Source: Acidobacteriota bacterium (GTDB lineage Bacteria; Actinomycetota; Actinomycetes; Actinomycetales; Microbacteriaceae). From it: a stretch of DNA of 52,995 bases. The notes under the pieces are model-generated. The model saw nothing but the letters and a program-made list of their open reading frames with translations. It did no database searches and had not been told where the DNA came from. The DNA lies in contig JABBOD010000020.1 of the NCBI GenBank assembly GCA_019351995.1, positions 1 through 52,995 on the forward strand, given 5' to 3'. This document shows positions 24,699 to 34,177 of this stretch, piece after piece (the stretch's first letter is position 1; each line of letters opens with the position of its first letter). The translations under genes and the position numbers were made by a program.

Positions 24699-25904
24699 AT
24701 GTTGCGTTGGTTGACCGCCGGAGAATCCCACGGCCCCGAGTTGGTGGCCGTGCTCGAGGGACTTCCCGCCGGCGTCCCGGTGACCCGTGAGGCGATTCAA
24801 GCCGACCTCGAACGTCGCAAGCTGGGCTATGGCCGTGGGGCCCGCATGAAGTTCGAACAAGACGAACTCAACTTCTCCGGCGGTGTGCGGCACGGTCTCT
24901 CGATGGGCGGTCCGATCGCGCTGCGCATCGGAAACACCGAATGGCCGAAGTGGGTCGACGTGATGAGCGCAGAGCCGGTGGATGCCGCGGTGTTCGACAC
25001 CGGCCGCGGTGCGGCACTCACCCGCCCACGCCCCGGTCACGCCGACCTGGTCGGCATGCAGAAGTACGACTTCGACGAGGCACGACCGGTGCTGGAACGT
25101 GCGAGCGCGCGTGAGACCGCCGCTCGTGTCGCGCTGGGCGCGGTGGCCCGCGCCTTCCTGGGTGAACTCGGCGTCACCCTCGTGAGCCACACGCTGTCGA
25201 TCGGGCCGGTGCGGGTCCCCGAGGGCTCAGCGCTCCCAACGGTCGCGGACGTGAGCGCGCTCGACGCCGATCCGCTGAGATGCTTCGACCCCGCAACATC
25301 CGCTCGCATGGTCGCCGAAATCGACGATGCGCACGACACCGGCGACACCCTTGGCGGCATCGTCGAGGTGCTCGCCTACGGACTGCCTCCGGGGCTCGGC
25401 AGCTATGTGCACTGGGACCGACGCCTTGATGCGCAGCTGGCGGGCGCGCTGATGGGGATCCAGGCGATCAAGGGGGTCGAGGTCGGTGACGGCTTCCTCA
25501 CCACGACGCGACGCGGGTCGCAGGCGCACGACGAACTCGTCGAAGACGACGGCCTGATCACGCGCCTCAGCGACAGGGCTGGCGGCACCGAGGGTGGCAT
25601 GAGCACGGGGACCCTGCTCCGCGTCCGCGCGGGGATGAAGCCGATCGCGACGGTCCCGCACGCACTTCGCACCGTCGATGTGGCGACCGGCGAAGCGGCA
25701 GCTGCCCACCACCAGCGGTCCGATGTGTGCGCCGTCCCCGCCGCCGGCGTCGTCGCAGAAGCCATGGTCGCTCTCGTGCTCGCCAACGCGATGCTCGAGA
25801 AGTTCGGCGGCGATTCGGTCGGTGAAACCCGGCGCAACCTCGACGGGTTCCGTGCCGCCATCCCGAGCACGCTGCGCAGCGCAGCGGCGTCGGTCCCCGA
25901 ATGA
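24699..25904 (+). CDS. aroC: Chorismate synthase
   Basis: 401 residues. Converts 5-enolpyruvylshikimate 3-phosphate to chorismate with reduced FMN. It starts with the invariant [21 protein letters not shown], and contains [55 protein letters not shown] and the C-terminal [15 protein letters not shown]. The size matches bacterial enzymes. A TAAGCT hexamer sits 1 nt before the ATG and is too close to serve this start. Its TGA overlaps the aroK ATG by 4 bp. Confidence 0.98.
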   Translation: MLRWLTAGESHGPELVAVLEGLPAGVPVTREAIQADLERRKLGYGRGARMKFEQDELNFSGGVRHGLSMGGPIALRIGNTEWPKWVDVMSAEPVDAAVFDTGRGAALTRPRPGHADLVGMQKYDFDEARPVLERASARETAARVALGAVARAFLGELGVTLVSHTLSIGPVRVPEGSALPTVADVSALDADPLRCFDPATSARMVAEIDDAHDTGDTLGGIVEVLAYGLPPGLGSYVHWDRRLDAQLAGALMGIQAIKGVEVGDGFLTTTRRGSQAHDELVEDDGLITRLSDRAGGTEGGMSTGTLLRVRAGMKPIATVPHALRTVDVATGEAAAAHHQRSDVCAVPAAGVVAEAMVALVLANAMLEKFGGDSVGETRRNLDGFRAAIPSTLRSAAASVPE

Positions 25905-26404
25905 GCGGCGGACCGCCGGTGGTGCTGATCGGGCCGATGGGCGCGGGCAAGACGCGTATCGGCAAACGTGTTGCGCGGATTCTGGGCATCGGTTTTCAGG
26001 ACAGTGACAAGATCATCGTGGCCGAGAACGGCCCGATCCCCGCGATCTTTGATGCCAACGGCGAGGCGTATTTCCGTGAACTCGAGCGTGACGCGGTGCT
26101 TCGTGCGCTGAACACGGATGACGTGGTGGCGCTGGGCGGGGGTGCCATCCTGGCCCCCGAGACCCAGGACGTCCTGGAAGGTCACCGCGTCGTTTTTGTC
26201 ACGGTCTCGGCCGACGCGGTCGAACCCAGGATCGCCGACGGACGTCGCCCCCTGGTGCGGGGAGGTCTCGCCGACTGGGAGCGCATCTACGCCGAACGCC
26301 TGCCGATCTATCAGAGGCTGGCCCGGCTGACCGTCGACACCTCGAACCGCCCGATCGACGCCGTTGCACAGGAGGTGGCCGCATGGGCGACACAGATGGC
26401 ATGA
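25901..26404 (+). CDS. aroK: Shikimate kinase
   Basis: 167 residues. Phosphorylates shikimate at O3. P-loop GPMGAGKT at 11-18, DSD (about 34-36) for shikimate and Mg, FRELE with the substrate-binding Arg (about 58), LGGGAIL, and the lid region RRPLVRGG. This single-domain NMP-kinase-like enzyme is of normal length. It overlaps aroC by 4 bp. Its last 22 bases overlap the preferred aroB start. Confidence 0.96.
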   Translation: MSGGPPVVLIGPMGAGKTRIGKRVARILGIGFQDSDKIIVAENGPIPAIFDANGEAYFRELERDAVLRALNTDDVVALGGGAILAPETQDVLEGHRVVFVTVSADAVEPRIADGRRPLVRGGLADWERIYAERLPIYQRLARLTVDTSNRPIDAVAQEVAAWATQMA

Positions 26405-27483
26405 CCGCAGTCGACACCACCGAGATCCCGGTCGCGGGTTCTCCCGGGTACTCCGTATTCGTCGGTCGCGACCTGTTCGCGCGGCTGCCCGAGTTCATCG
26501 GGGCGCGCGTGAAGAAGATCCTGATCGTGCACGCGCCAACGCTCGCTGCCCGCGCCGAAACCCTTCGCGAGCAGCTGAGTGAGCGCTACCAGGTGGTGCT
26601 CGCGGAGGTTCCGGATGCGGAGGCGGCCAAGCGCATCGAGGTCGCCGCGTTCTGCTGGCAGGTCCTCGGGCAAACCGACTTCACCCGCTCCGACCTGGTG
26701 ATCGGACTCGGTGGAGGCGCGACCACCGACCTTGCCGGCTTCGTGGCGGCAACCTGGCTGCGCGGCATCGATGTGATCCACCTGCCCACGACTGTGCTGG
26801 CCATGGTCGATGCTGCGGTCGGGGGCAAGACCGGGATCAACACCGCAGAGGGAAAGAACCTGGTCGGGTCGTTCTGGGCTCCCCGCGCCGTGCTCTGTGA
26901 CCTCGACGTGCTCGAGGGCCTGAGCAGGAACGAGATTCTCGCGGGGTACGCCGAGATCGCCAAGGCGGGGTTCATCGCGGAGCCGGAGATCCTCGACACG
27001 ATCGAGGCAGACGTGGATGCCGCAACAGACCCGACGACCCCCCAGTTCCGCCGCAACATGGAGCTCGCGATCGCGATGAAGGCGCGGGTGGTCGGCGAGG
27101 ACTTCACCGAACAGGGACTGCGCGAAGTCCTGAACTACGGCCACACACTCGGGCACGCGATCGAGCATGCCGAGCGATACCAGTGGCGGCATGGGGCGGC
27201 AGTCGCGATCGGAATGGTCTTCGCCGCGGAGCTCTCGCGACTCACCCGCTCACTGGGTGACGCCGCCGTCGATCGGCACCGCCGCATCCTGGACCTGCTG
27301 AGTTTGCCGACGACGTACCCGGCGGGACGCTGGCCGACCCTTCTCGCCACCATGAAGCGCGACAAGAAGGCGCGGGGAGATCTGCTGCGCTTCATCGTGC
27401 TGGACGACATCGGACGCCCGACGACGCTCACCGGGCCCGAGGAGCAGCTGCTCTTCGCCGCCTACCAGGAGATCTCGGGCTAG
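26383..27483 (+). CDS. aroB: 3-dehydroquinate synthase
   Basis: 366 residues. Cyclises DAHP to 3-dehydroquinate with NAD and a divalent metal. NAD-binding GLGGGATTDLAGFVAATWLRG, PTTVLAMVDAAVGGKTGIN, and metal-binding Glu and His residues in AGYAEIAKAG, NYGHTLGHAIEH and WRHGAAV are all present. Two starts compete: ATG 26383, with GGAGG at 26370-26374 inside aroK, and ATG 26401, which overlaps the aroK stop by 4 bp. I prefer 26383 for its ribosome binding site; the difference is six residues. Confidence 0.97.
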   Translation: MGDTDGMTAVDTTEIPVAGSPGYSVFVGRDLFARLPEFIGARVKKILIVHAPTLAARAETLREQLSERYQVVLAEVPDAEAAKRIEVAAFCWQVLGQTDFTRSDLVIGLGGGATTDLAGFVAATWLRGIDVIHLPTTVLAMVDAAVGGKTGINTAEGKNLVGSFWAPRAVLCDLDVLEGLSRNEILAGYAEIAKAGFIAEPEILDTIEADVDAATDPTTPQFRRNMELAIAMKARVVGEDFTEQGLREVLNYGHTLGHAIEHAERYQWRHGAAVAIGMVFAAELSRLTRSLGDAAVDRHRRILDLLSLPTTYPAGRWPTLLATMKRDKKARGDLLRFIVLDDIGRPTTLTGPEEQLLFAAYQEISG

Positions 27484-27512
27484 GGGCGTCGCCCTCTGAA
27501 CGACGGACATCG

Positions 27513-27518
27513 TAGGCT
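27513..27518 (+). promoter_or_regulatory. -10 element of aroQ (leaderless type)
   Basis: TAGGCT ends exactly 6 nt before the aroQ ATG, and there is no Shine-Dalgarno sequence. It suggests aroQ can be transcribed apart from aroECKB. Confidence 0.55.
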
Positions 27519-27524
27519 CGCACC

Positions 27525-27962
27525 ATGTCTCGCGTGCTCGTGCTCAATGGTCCGAACCTCGGTCGCCTCGGTAGCCGAGAGCCCGATGTGTACGGGGACC
27601 AGGACCTCAGCGCCCTCCGTGTGCTTCTCATCGAGCAGGCCGGTCCGGCGGTTGAGATCGACCTGCGACAGACCGATGACGAGGCGGAGCTGATTCGCTG
27701 GCTGCACGAGGCCGTCGACACCGCGTCACCGGTGATCCTGAATCCGGCCGCCTTCACCCACTACAGCTATGCGCTCCGGGACGCCGCGGCACTTGTCACG
27801 AAAGCCGGCATCCCGCTGGTCGAGGTGCATATCTCGAACCCGCACGCGCGTGAGGAGTTCCGGCACAGCAGTGTGATCTCCGGGGTCGCGACCGGTGTCA
27901 TCGCCGGATTCGGTTTCGACTCCTACCTTCTGGCGTTACGGGTCGTCGCGCCCGTCGGCTGA
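27525..27962 (+). CDS. aroQ: 3-dehydroquinate dehydratase, type II
   Basis: 145 residues, the size of the dodecameric type II enzyme, which dehydrates 3-dehydroquinate by anti elimination. The active-site parts are visible: NGPNLGRLG (8-16), catalytic Y23 in DVYG, N73 in ILNPAAFTHYS with H79, and H102 and N105 in VEVHISN, followed by REEFRHSS. It completes the step between aroB and aroE. The gene is 41 bases after aroB and has its own leaderless-type promoter signal. Confidence 0.97.
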   Translation: MSRVLVLNGPNLGRLGSREPDVYGDQDLSALRVLLIEQAGPAVEIDLRQTDDEAELIRWLHEAVDTASPVILNPAAFTHYSYALRDAAALVTKAGIPLVEVHISNPHAREEFRHSSVISGVATGVIAGFGFDSYLLALRVVAPVG

Positions 27963-27972
27963 CGGCTCCCGT

Positions 27973-27978
27973 ACACTC
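27973..27978 (+). promoter_or_regulatory. -10 element of efp
   Basis: TACACT lies in the 99-base gap before efp and predicts a leader of about 77 nt. Confidence 0.45.
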
Positions 27979-28061
27979 GTGGGGGCGCGTGAGCGCCCAC
28001 GGTCTCGATCTGCGGCGTCCGCGCTGCTCGACCACCTCACACGACAGCGAACGGATTCACC

Positions 28062-28625
28062 ATGGCATCGACGAACGACATCAAGAACGGCAGCGTCCTC
28101 AACCTGGACGGTCAACTCTGGACGATCGTCGAGTTCCAGCATGTCAAGCCGGGTAAGGGCGGTGCGTTCGTGCGCACCAAGATGAAGAACATCATGAGCG
28201 GCAAGGTCGTCGATCGGACCTTCAATGCCGGCAGCAAGGTCGACTTCGCCACCGTGGATCGCCGCGACTTCACCTACCTGTACCGCGACGGCGACAGCTT
28301 CGTGTTCATGGACAGCACCGATTACGACCAGACCACGGTGCCGGCCAAGATCGTCGGCGACGCCGCCAACTACATGCTCGAGAACCAGACGGTCACGATC
28401 GCCACCAACGAGGGGGAGCCGCTCTACGTCGAACTCCCGGCGTCCGTGGTGCTCCTGGTCACCTACACGGAACCCGGATTGCAGGGCGATCGATCCAGTG
28501 CGGGCACCAAGCCGGCGACTCTCGAAACGGGCTACGAGATCCAGGTTCCGCTGTTTCTGGAAAACAACACCAGAGTCAAGGTCGACACCCGCACGGGCGA
28601 CTACCTCGGCCGCATCAGCGACTAG
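28062..28625 (+). CDS. efp: Elongation factor P
   Basis: 187 residues, three beta-barrel domains. EF-P rescues ribosomes at polyproline. The tip loop reads [11 protein letters not shown] with K32 at the usual position; no epmA/epmB or other modification gene is nearby, in line with actinobacterial EF-P, which is often unmodified. The C-terminal signature [28 protein letters not shown] is complete. It is followed by nusB after 10 bases. Other translation-linked genes here are yebC and rpsD. Confidence 0.98.
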   Translation: MASTNDIKNGSVLNLDGQLWTIVEFQHVKPGKGGAFVRTKMKNIMSGKVVDRTFNAGSKVDFATVDRRDFTYLYRDGDSFVFMDSTDYDQTTVPAKIVGDAANYMLENQTVTIATNEGEPLYVELPASVVLLVTYTEPGLQGDRSSAGTKPATLETGYEIQVPLFLENNTRVKVDTRTGDYLGRISD

Positions 28626-28635
28626 GCGCCCCCGC

Positions 28636-29079
28636 ATGAGTGCACGTACCAAGTCGCGCAAGCGAGCCCTCGACATCCTGTTCGGGGCGGACCTCCGCGA
28701 ACTCCCGATCGCCGGCCTGCTCGATGAGGAAGCCGCCCGCGCCGAGGCGAACCCGCAACGCGAGTCCTCCTGGCTGTACGCGCGCGCCATCGTCGAAGGG
28801 GTCGACTCTCATCTCGACGAGTTGGATGCCGCGATTCGCGCGCACGCCGAAGGCTGGCCGCTTGAGCGGATGCCCGTGCTGGACCGCGCGCTCGCCAGGA
28901 TCGGCGCGTGGGAGATCCTCTACAACGACGAGGTGCCGGACGGCGTCGCGATCGCGGAGGCTGTCGAGCAGGCAGCGTCATTGAGCACGGAAGACTCTGC
29001 CGGCTTCTTGAACGGACTTCTCGGGGCGATCGCTCGTGACAAGCCGAGTGTCACCGTGGAGACGGGCGAGACCGTCTAG
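28636..29079 (+). CDS. nusB: Transcription antitermination protein NusB
   Basis: 147 residues. NusB with S10 (NusE) binds boxA RNA in rRNA antitermination. The all-helical fold is recognisable from SARTKSRKRALDILFGAD at the start, RMPVLDRALARIGAWEILY in the middle and VAIAEAVEQAASLSTEDSAGFLNGLLGAI at the end. The ATG at 28636 is 10 bases after efp. The open frame runs much further upstream through efp in another frame, but those residues are not NusB. It is the last gene of this plus-strand run and is convergent with the MarR gene. Confidence 0.97.
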   Translation: MSARTKSRKRALDILFGADLRELPIAGLLDEEAARAEANPQRESSWLYARAIVEGVDSHLDELDAAIRAHAEGWPLERMPVLDRALARIGAWEILYNDEVPDGVAIAEAVEQAASLSTEDSAGFLNGLLGAIARDKPSVTVETGETV

Positions 29080-29097
29080 TACTGCCCGTGCGGCAGG

Positions 29098-29547
29098 TCA
29101 GACCGGATGGTCGGTGTCGATTGTCGCGAGGCGCTCCAGCGCGGCCAGCGAATCGCGAAGAGCCACGACCTCGTCGTTGTCCAGCTGTGCGAGCAGCACG
29201 GCGAGCAGTTCGGCTCTGGTGGACCGCGCGCGCAAGACCTCGTGCTCGCCCTTCTTGGTGATGGTGATCAGAATCGACCGGCCATCGCTGGCATCCGGCT
29301 CACGACGGACCAGTTCGAGCTTCTCAAGGTCGCGCAATGTTCTCGTCATGGTCGGAGCGCTGACGAACTCGCGCTGGGCAAGATCACCCGGGCGGATCGT
29401 CCCGACGCGATAGACGGTCGCCAGGGCGTTGAGGTGCCCCTGTCCGAGGCCCTTGCCCGCGGCGAGCATGCGACGATTTGCCCGCCCGATGGCGAACGAG
29501 AGCCCGCGCGCGAGATCATCGATCGTCGACGGCTCCGGCTCGCTCAT
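29098..29547 (-). CDS. MarR family transcriptional regulator
   Basis: 149 residues from the ATG at 29547. A winged-helix DNA-binding fold of the MarR type: [44 protein letters not shown] (recognition helix), then [14 protein letters not shown] (wing), flanked by dimerisation helices. Such repressors often respond to small phenolic ligands and control neighbouring genes. It diverges from pyrR across 132 bases, so it could act on its own promoter and the pyr promoter. A TATCCT hexamer 6 nt upstream supports this start over an in-frame start 31 codons earlier. Confidence 0.93.
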   Translation of the reverse strand: MSEPEPSTIDDLARGLSFAIGRANRRMLAAGKGLGQGHLNALATVYRVGTIRPGDLAQREFVSAPTMTRTLRDLEKLELVRREPDASDGRSILITITKKGEHEVLRARSTRAELLAVLLAQLDNDEVVALRDSLAALERLATIDTDHPV

Positions 29548-29553
29548 GCTCAG

Positions 29554-29559
29554 AGGATA
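29554..29559 (-). promoter_or_regulatory. -10 element of the MarR gene (leaderless type)
   Basis: TATCCT on the minus strand ends 6 nt before the ATG at 29547. Confidence 0.55.
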
Positions 29560-29618
29560 GCGGGGGGACGATGTGTTTCCACCCAGGACGTGGGTTTTCC
29601 GCGCGAGCGCGGCCCTGC

Positions 29619-29624
29619 TACGCT
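29619..29624 (+). promoter_or_regulatory. Extended -10 promoter element of the pyr operon
   Basis: TACGCT preceded by TGC (29616-29618) predicts transcription from about 29631, some 10 nt ahead of the PyrR-type hairpin. TTTTCC at about 29595-29600 is a weak -35 candidate. Confidence 0.55.
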
Positions 29625-29640
29625 GACACAAAATCGACAT

Positions 29641-29674
29641 CCTTTAAGTCCGTCCGGAGAGGCGGGGAAGGAGG
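29641..29674 (+). promoter_or_regulatory. PyrR-binding RNA hairpin overlapping the pyrR ribosome binding site
   Basis: The RNA reads CCUUUAAGUCC, then GUCCGGAGAGGCGGGG, then AAGGAGG. It contains the PyrR recognition pattern (UCC-GAGAGG). CCUU (29641-29644) can pair with AAGG (29668-29671), which is the first half of the Shine-Dalgarno sequence AAGGAGG. An upper stem forms from CCGUC and GGCGG. No terminator follows, so binding would block translation rather than transcription, as described for mycobacterial PyrR. Confidence 0.8.
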
Positions 29675-29679
29675 TCAGA

Positions 29680-30240
29680 ATGGCTGCACGAACGGTTTTG
29701 CAGCAGGCTGACATCACGCGGGCACTCACCCGCATCGCGCATGAGATCCTCGAGTCGAACCAGGGTTCCTCCGATCTCATCCTGCTGGGCATCCCCACTC
29801 GCGGAGTACTTCTCGCGCGACGCATCGGCGCGATCCTCGATGAGTTGGAGCCCGGTTCCGGTACGGTCGGCGAGCTCGATGTGACCATGTATCGCGATGA
29901 CTTGCGGGCCCAACCGACGCGCACACCCAGCCCCACACGTGTTCCGGTCGGAGGGATCGACGGCAAGACCGTCGTTCTCGTCGACGACGTGCTCTACTCG
30001 GGGCGGACGATCAGGGCCGCGCTCGACGCCATCAACGACCTCGGCAGACCTCGCGCGGTCCGGCTCGCCGTGCTGGTCGATCGCGGACATCGTGAACTGC
30101 CGATCCGCGCCGACTTCGTCGGCAAGAACCTGCCGACAGCGGTCGCCGAGCGCATCAACGTGAAGCTGTTCGAGACGGACGGCGAAGATCTCGTCGCCAT
30201 CTCGGAGTCGCCCACTTCCGACCGGGACGGTCGAGCATGA
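29680..30240 (+). CDS. pyrR: Bifunctional pyr operon regulator / uracil phosphoribosyltransferase PyrR
   Basis: 186 residues. PyrR binds pyr mRNA when UMP is high and has a side uracil phosphoribosyltransferase activity. The PRPP-binding signature [22 protein letters not shown] lies near residues 98-119; [13 protein letters not shown] and DVTMYRDDL are the substrate and RNA-side elements. The ATG at 29680 has AAGGAGG 5 nt upstream, inside the predicted PyrR hairpin. The open frame extends upstream but overlaps the regulatory leader. It overlaps pyrB by 4 bp. Confidence 0.97.
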   Translation: MAARTVLQQADITRALTRIAHEILESNQGSSDLILLGIPTRGVLLARRIGAILDELEPGSGTVGELDVTMYRDDLRAQPTRTPSPTRVPVGGIDGKTVVLVDDVLYSGRTIRAALDAINDLGRPRAVRLAVLVDRGHRELPIRADFVGKNLPTAVAERINVKLFETDGEDLVAISESPTSDRDGRA

Positions 30241-31181
30241 AGCATCTGCTGTCCGTCCGCGAGCTCGACCTCGCGACCGCCGTCGGCATCCTCGACCTGG
30301 CAGAGGACATGGCGGATGTCGCCACCCGGGCCGTCCCCAAGCTCGCGACCCTGCGCGGCCGCACCGTCGCGAACCTGTTCTTCGAGGACTCGACTCGCAC
30401 CCGGCTCAGTTTCGAGGCGGCGGCCAAACGACTCGGCGCCGACGTCATCACCTTCACCGCCAAAGGCTCGAGTGTCTCGAAAGGCGAAAGTCTGAAAGAC
30501 ACCGCCCAAACGATCGCGGCGATGGGAATCGACGCCGTGGTGTTGCGCCACCCGGCGTCCGGAGCCGCTCGCGTGCTCGCCGACAGCGAGTGGATCGACG
30601 CGGCCGTCGTCAATGCCGGGGACGGGACTCACGAGCATCCGACCCAGGGACTCCTCGACGCGTACACGATGCGCAAGACCCTGCACGGGGACGCCTCCCG
30701 CGGCAGGAGCCTTGACGGGCTGCGGGTGACGATCGTCGGTGACATCCTGCACTCGCGTGTCGCGCGCTCGAACGTCTGGCTGTTGCAGACCCTGGGCGCC
30801 AGCGTGCACCTGGTGGGACCCGAGACCCTGCTGCCGCTGGGAATCGAGCGGTGGCCGGTCTCGAGCGGCACCGACCTGGACGCGGCCATCGCCGAGGGGC
30901 CGGATGTCGTGATGATGCTCCGCGTACAGAGCGAACGCATGCGCGCGGCGTTCTTCCCGCACGAACGCGAGTACGCGCGCCAGTGGGGCCTCGATGACGC
31001 ACGGTTGGCCCGACTCGCCCCGGATACGATGGTCATGCACCCCGGCCCGATGAACCGCGGGCTCGAGATTTCGTCGGCGGCTGCCGACTCGGCCCGATCG
31101 GTCGTGCTCGACCAAGTCACGAATGGTGTGTCGATCCGAATGGCGGTTTTGTACTTGGTTTTGAGCGGCGGAGCAGCATGA
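30237..31181 (+). CDS. pyrB: Aspartate carbamoyltransferase catalytic subunit
   Basis: 314 residues. Joins carbamoyl phosphate and aspartate, the committed step of pyrimidine synthesis. Carbamoyl phosphate motif STRTR at 52-56, K82 in [20 protein letters not shown], and the aspartate-binding [10 protein letters not shown] and HPGPMNRG are all present. No pyrI regulatory subunit is nearby; a pyrC follows directly, as in many bacteria whose ATCase forms a complex with dihydroorotase or acts as a trimer. ATG overlaps the pyrR stop by 4 bp. Confidence 0.98.
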   Translation: MKHLLSVRELDLATAVGILDLAEDMADVATRAVPKLATLRGRTVANLFFEDSTRTRLSFEAAAKRLGADVITFTAKGSSVSKGESLKDTAQTIAAMGIDAVVLRHPASGAARVLADSEWIDAAVVNAGDGTHEHPTQGLLDAYTMRKTLHGDASRGRSLDGLRVTIVGDILHSRVARSNVWLLQTLGASVHLVGPETLLPLGIERWPVSSGTDLDAAIAEGPDVVMMLRVQSERMRAAFFPHEREYARQWGLDDARLARLAPDTMVMHPGPMNRGLEISSAAADSARSVVLDQVTNGVSIRMAVLYLVLSGGAA

Positions 31182-32488
31182 GCCTCCTGATCACCGGGGC
31201 TGTCCTGCCGGACGGCACCTCCACCGATCTCCTCGTGGACCACGGCGTGATCACGGAACTCGGAAGCGGGCTGTCCCAGCGGGGCGCACACCACGTGGAT
31301 GCAGCGAGTCTGCAGGCCCTGCCCGGCCTCGTCGACCTGCACACGCACCTCCGCGAGCCCGGATTCGAGCAGAGCGAGACCGTGCTCTCCGGGTCACGAG
31401 CGGCTGCCGCGGGCGGCTTCACGGCGGTGCACGCGATGGCCAACACCTCGCCGGTCGCCGACACCGCCGGTGTCGTCGAACAGGTGGCGTCGCTCGGTGA
31501 GCAGTACGGCTATGTCACCGTCCGCCCGATCGGGGCGGTCACCGTCGGGCTGGCGGGGGAGCGGCTGAGCGAGATCGGCGCGATGGCGCAGTCCCGGGCA
31601 GCCGTGCGCGTCTTCAGTGACGACGGCACGTGCGTGTCCGACGCCCTGTTGATGAGGCGCGCACTCGAGTACGTGAAGACGTTCGGGGGTGTCATCGCCC
31701 AGCACGCGCAGGAGCCGCGACTCACCGAGGGGGCGCAGATGAACGAGGGTGCGCTCAGCTCAGAACTCGGGTTGGCCGGGTGGCCAGCTGTGGCGGAGGA
31801 GGCGATCATCGCCCGCGACGTCCTGCTCGCTCAGCACGTCGGAGCCCGGTTGCACGTGTGCCACCTCTCGACGGCGGGGAGTGTCGAGGTGGTCCGCTGG
31901 GCGAAGGCGCGCGGCATCCGGGTCACCGCCGAGGTCACACCCCATCACCTGCTGCTCGACGAGCAACTCGCCGGAAGCTACGACGCACGATTCAAGGTGA
32001 ACCCGCCGCTCCGTCGCGCCGAGGACGTCCTGGCGTTGCGCGCGGCCCTCGCCGATGGCGTGATCGACATCGTCGCCACCGACCACGCGCCGCACCCGCT
32101 CGAATCCAAGGAGTGCGCATGGCAGGAAGCGAGCTTCGGGATGGTGGGGCTCGAAAGCGCCCTCAGCGTCGTGCAGGCGGCGGTCGTCGACTCCGGGCAA
32201 CTGAGCTGGTCCGACGTCGCCCGCGTTCTCTCTCGAACCCCAGCCGCGATCGGACAGCTCGCGGGTTATGACGCGCCGTTCACCGTCGGCGCCCCCGCGA
32301 ACTTCACTCTCGTCGACCCGACCGCCCGCCGCACCTTCTCGGCGCAGCAGCTGCACGGAAAAAGTGTCAACTCGCCATACATCGGCCGGGAACTGCCCGG
32401 CCGCATCGTCGCGACCGTGCACCGCGGGACGGCCACCGTGCTCGATGGCGAGCTCCGGCCGGAGGAGGAGGTGGCCGCCCGTGGATAA
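31178..32488 (+). CDS. pyrC: Dihydroorotase
   Basis: 436 residues, the long (class I type) dihydroorotase. Closes carbamoyl aspartate to dihydroorotate. Metal ligands are in [13 protein letters not shown] (H55, H57) and [12 protein letters not shown]; the catalytic Asp is in IVATDHAPH near residue 302. The substrate Arg and Asn lie in HLREPG and AMANTSP. The intact active site argues for a true enzyme rather than an inactive PyrC partner. Overlaps pyrB by 4 bp and the following gene by 8 bp. Confidence 0.98.
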   Translation: MSLLITGAVLPDGTSTDLLVDHGVITELGSGLSQRGAHHVDAASLQALPGLVDLHTHLREPGFEQSETVLSGSRAAAAGGFTAVHAMANTSPVADTAGVVEQVASLGEQYGYVTVRPIGAVTVGLAGERLSEIGAMAQSRAAVRVFSDDGTCVSDALLMRRALEYVKTFGGVIAQHAQEPRLTEGAQMNEGALSSELGLAGWPAVAEEAIIARDVLLAQHVGARLHVCHLSTAGSVEVVRWAKARGIRVTAEVTPHHLLLDEQLAGSYDARFKVNPPLRRAEDVLALRAALADGVIDIVATDHAPHPLESKECAWQEASFGMVGLESALSVVQAAVVDSGQLSWSDVARVLSRTPAAIGQLAGYDAPFTVGAPANFTLVDPTARRTFSAQQLHGKSVNSPYIGRELPGRIVATVHRGTATVLDGELRPEEEVAARG

Positions 32489-33005
32489 GGTCGTCCCCAC
32501 GCTGATCATCGCGGCGATCCTGGTGCTGATTTTCGCCATGATGGCGATCGGCTGGCACACCCGCCGACGGCGGCAGTCACATCTCGTCGGGCTCTCGCCC
32601 GTGCCATCGGAGTTCGGCGCGGTCCTGCTGATCGAGGATCTGCTGTACGTGGCCACGACCGCCGCCGAAGAGCCACTGGAGCGCATCGCCGTGCACGGCC
32701 TCGGATTCCGGGCTCGCGCCGTGCTCACCGTCACCGAATCGGGCATCCGCCTCGAGCTCGCCGGCGCGGCGCCCGGTTTCCTCCCGAGTTCAGCCCTCGT
32801 CGGTGTCGGTCGGGCCACGTGGACGATCGACCGTGTCCTTCGCAACGACGGTTTGGTCTTCGTCCGCTGGACCCAGACCGATGCGAGCGGAACCGTTGTG
32901 ACCCTCGACAGCAACTTCCGCTCGACCGACCCCGATGCTCTCGTCGCGGCCGTCGAGAGGATCGTCCCCGCCTCCGCGCCCAGCCCCGAAGGAGCCGCCG
33001 CATGA
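32481..33005 (+). CDS. PH-like domain membrane protein encoded in the pyr operon
   Basis: 174 residues. An N-terminal membrane helix (about 6-24, [18 protein letters not shown]) is followed by RRRRQS and a beta-rich soluble domain of about 140 residues. This small family sits between pyrC and carA in many actinobacteria and is annotated as PH-like or hypothetical; I assign it by context. The GTG at 32481 lies within the last codons of pyrC (8-bp overlap), and the gene overlaps carA by 4 bp, so its expression is tightly coupled to the enzymes on both sides. It has no catalytic motif that I can see. Confidence 0.85.
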   Translation: MDKVVPTLIIAAILVLIFAMMAIGWHTRRRRQSHLVGLSPVPSEFGAVLLIEDLLYVATTAAEEPLERIAVHGLGFRARAVLTVTESGIRLELAGAAPGFLPSSALVGVGRATWTIDRVLRNDGLVFVRWTQTDASGTVVTLDSNFRSTDPDALVAAVERIVPASAPSPEGAAA

Positions 33006-34177
33006 ACCAGCACGACCCCGCCGTCCTCGTCCTCGAAGACGGCAGTCGCTACCCGGGCCAGGCCTACGGTGCGCGCGGCCGCACCCTCGGCGAAGCGGTC
33101 TTCACCACCGGGATGACCGGCTACCAAGAGACCCTCACGGATCCCAGCTACGCGGGCCAGATCGTCGTCCAGACCGCTCCGCATATCGGCAACACGGGAA
33201 TGAACGACGAGGATCCCGAGTCTCGGCGGATATGGGTGTCGGGCTACGTGGTGCGCGATCCCTCGCGGGTGGTCAGCAACTTCCGCGCGACCCGCAGCCT
33301 CGACGACGACCTCGCGGCCAACGGGATCGTCGGTGTCAGCGGCGTCGACACGCGCGCGCTGACACGTCGCCTTCGTGATGCCGGTGCCATGCGGGCGGGG
33401 GTCTTCTCCGGCCAGGATGCCGCTCTGAGTCCCGACGAGCAGCTCGCGATCGTGCGCGCGAGTCCCGAAATGTCGGGGCTCAATCTCTCGGCCGAGGTGT
33501 CGGTCTCCGCGGTCTCGATCACGGAAGCGGTCGTCTCCGACGACGGCGATCGTCTCGGCAGACTGGCGGTGCTCGACCTCGGGGTGAAACAGTCGACGAT
33601 CGACAACCTGGCCCGCCGCGGGTTCGAGGTCCATGTGCTGCCGCAGGACGTCACTCTGGAACAGGTGCTCGCGATCCACCCGGTCGCCGCCTTCTATTCC
33701 AATGGACCCGGCGATCCCGAGGCATCGGACGATCACGTCGCGCTGTTGCGCGGAATACTGGATGCGGGTCTGCCCTTCTTCGGGATCTGCTTCGGGAATC
33801 AGCTCCTGGGACGCGCCCTCGGACTGGGCACATACAAGCTGCCGTTCGGCCACCGCGGGATCAACCAGCCGGTTCTCGACAAAGCGACGGGTCGCGTCGA
33901 GATCACCGCACACAACCATGGCTTCGCGGTCGATGCACCGATCGACGGCATCTTCGAGAGCCCGAACGGCTATGGCCGACTCCAGGTGAGCCACGTGGGG
34001 CTCAACGACGCGGTGGTGGAGGGCCTCAACGCCCTCGACATCCCGGCCTTCTCGGTGCAATACCACCCGGAGGCCGCCGCGGGGCCGCACGACGCCAACT
34101 ACCTCTTCGACCGCTTCGCCGCGATGGTCAGTGCCACGCAGGCCTCGACGAACTCGACCAGCGAGGAAAACAACTAG
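33002..34177 (+). CDS. carA: Carbamoyl phosphate synthase small (glutaminase) subunit
   Basis: 391 residues. Releases ammonia from glutamine for CarB. The N-terminal CPSase domain ([36 protein letters not shown]) is followed by the class I amidotransferase domain. The nucleophilic Cys is in [14 protein letters not shown] at about residue 262, and the His and Glu are in [10 protein letters not shown] at about 353. GHRGINQPV and AHNHGFAVD are conserved. The GICFGNQ form instead of GICLGHQ is normal in actinobacteria. Overlaps carB by one base. Confidence 0.98.
   Translation: MNQHDPAVLVLEDGSRYPGQAYGARGRTLGEAVFTTGMTGYQETLTDPSYAGQIVVQTAPHIGNTGMNDEDPESRRIWVSGYVVRDPSRVVSNFRATRSLDDDLAANGIVGVSGVDTRALTRRLRDAGAMRAGVFSGQDAALSPDEQLAIVRASPEMSGLNLSAEVSVSAVSITEAVVSDDGDRLGRLAVLDLGVKQSTIDNLARRGFEVHVLPQDVTLEQVLAIHPVAAFYSNGPGDPEASDDHVALLRGILDAGLPFFGICFGNQLLGRALGLGTYKLPFGHRGINQPVLDKATGRVEITAHNHGFAVDAPIDGIFESPNGYGRLQVSHVGLNDAVVEGLNALDIPAFSVQYHPEAAAGPHDANYLFDRFAAMVSATQASTNSTSEENN

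Noticed and set aside
27980..28001. GC-rich hairpin in the gap before efp as a regulatory leader
   Set aside because: The arms pair only with two bulged G residues, and the predicted transcription start (about 27985) falls inside the left arm, so the mRNA would not contain the full hairpin.
31760..34090. Open frame of 776 codons on the minus strand opposite pyrC, the PH-like gene and carA
   Set aside because: Low-information shadow crossing three well-supported genes; no recognisable motifs or start signal.
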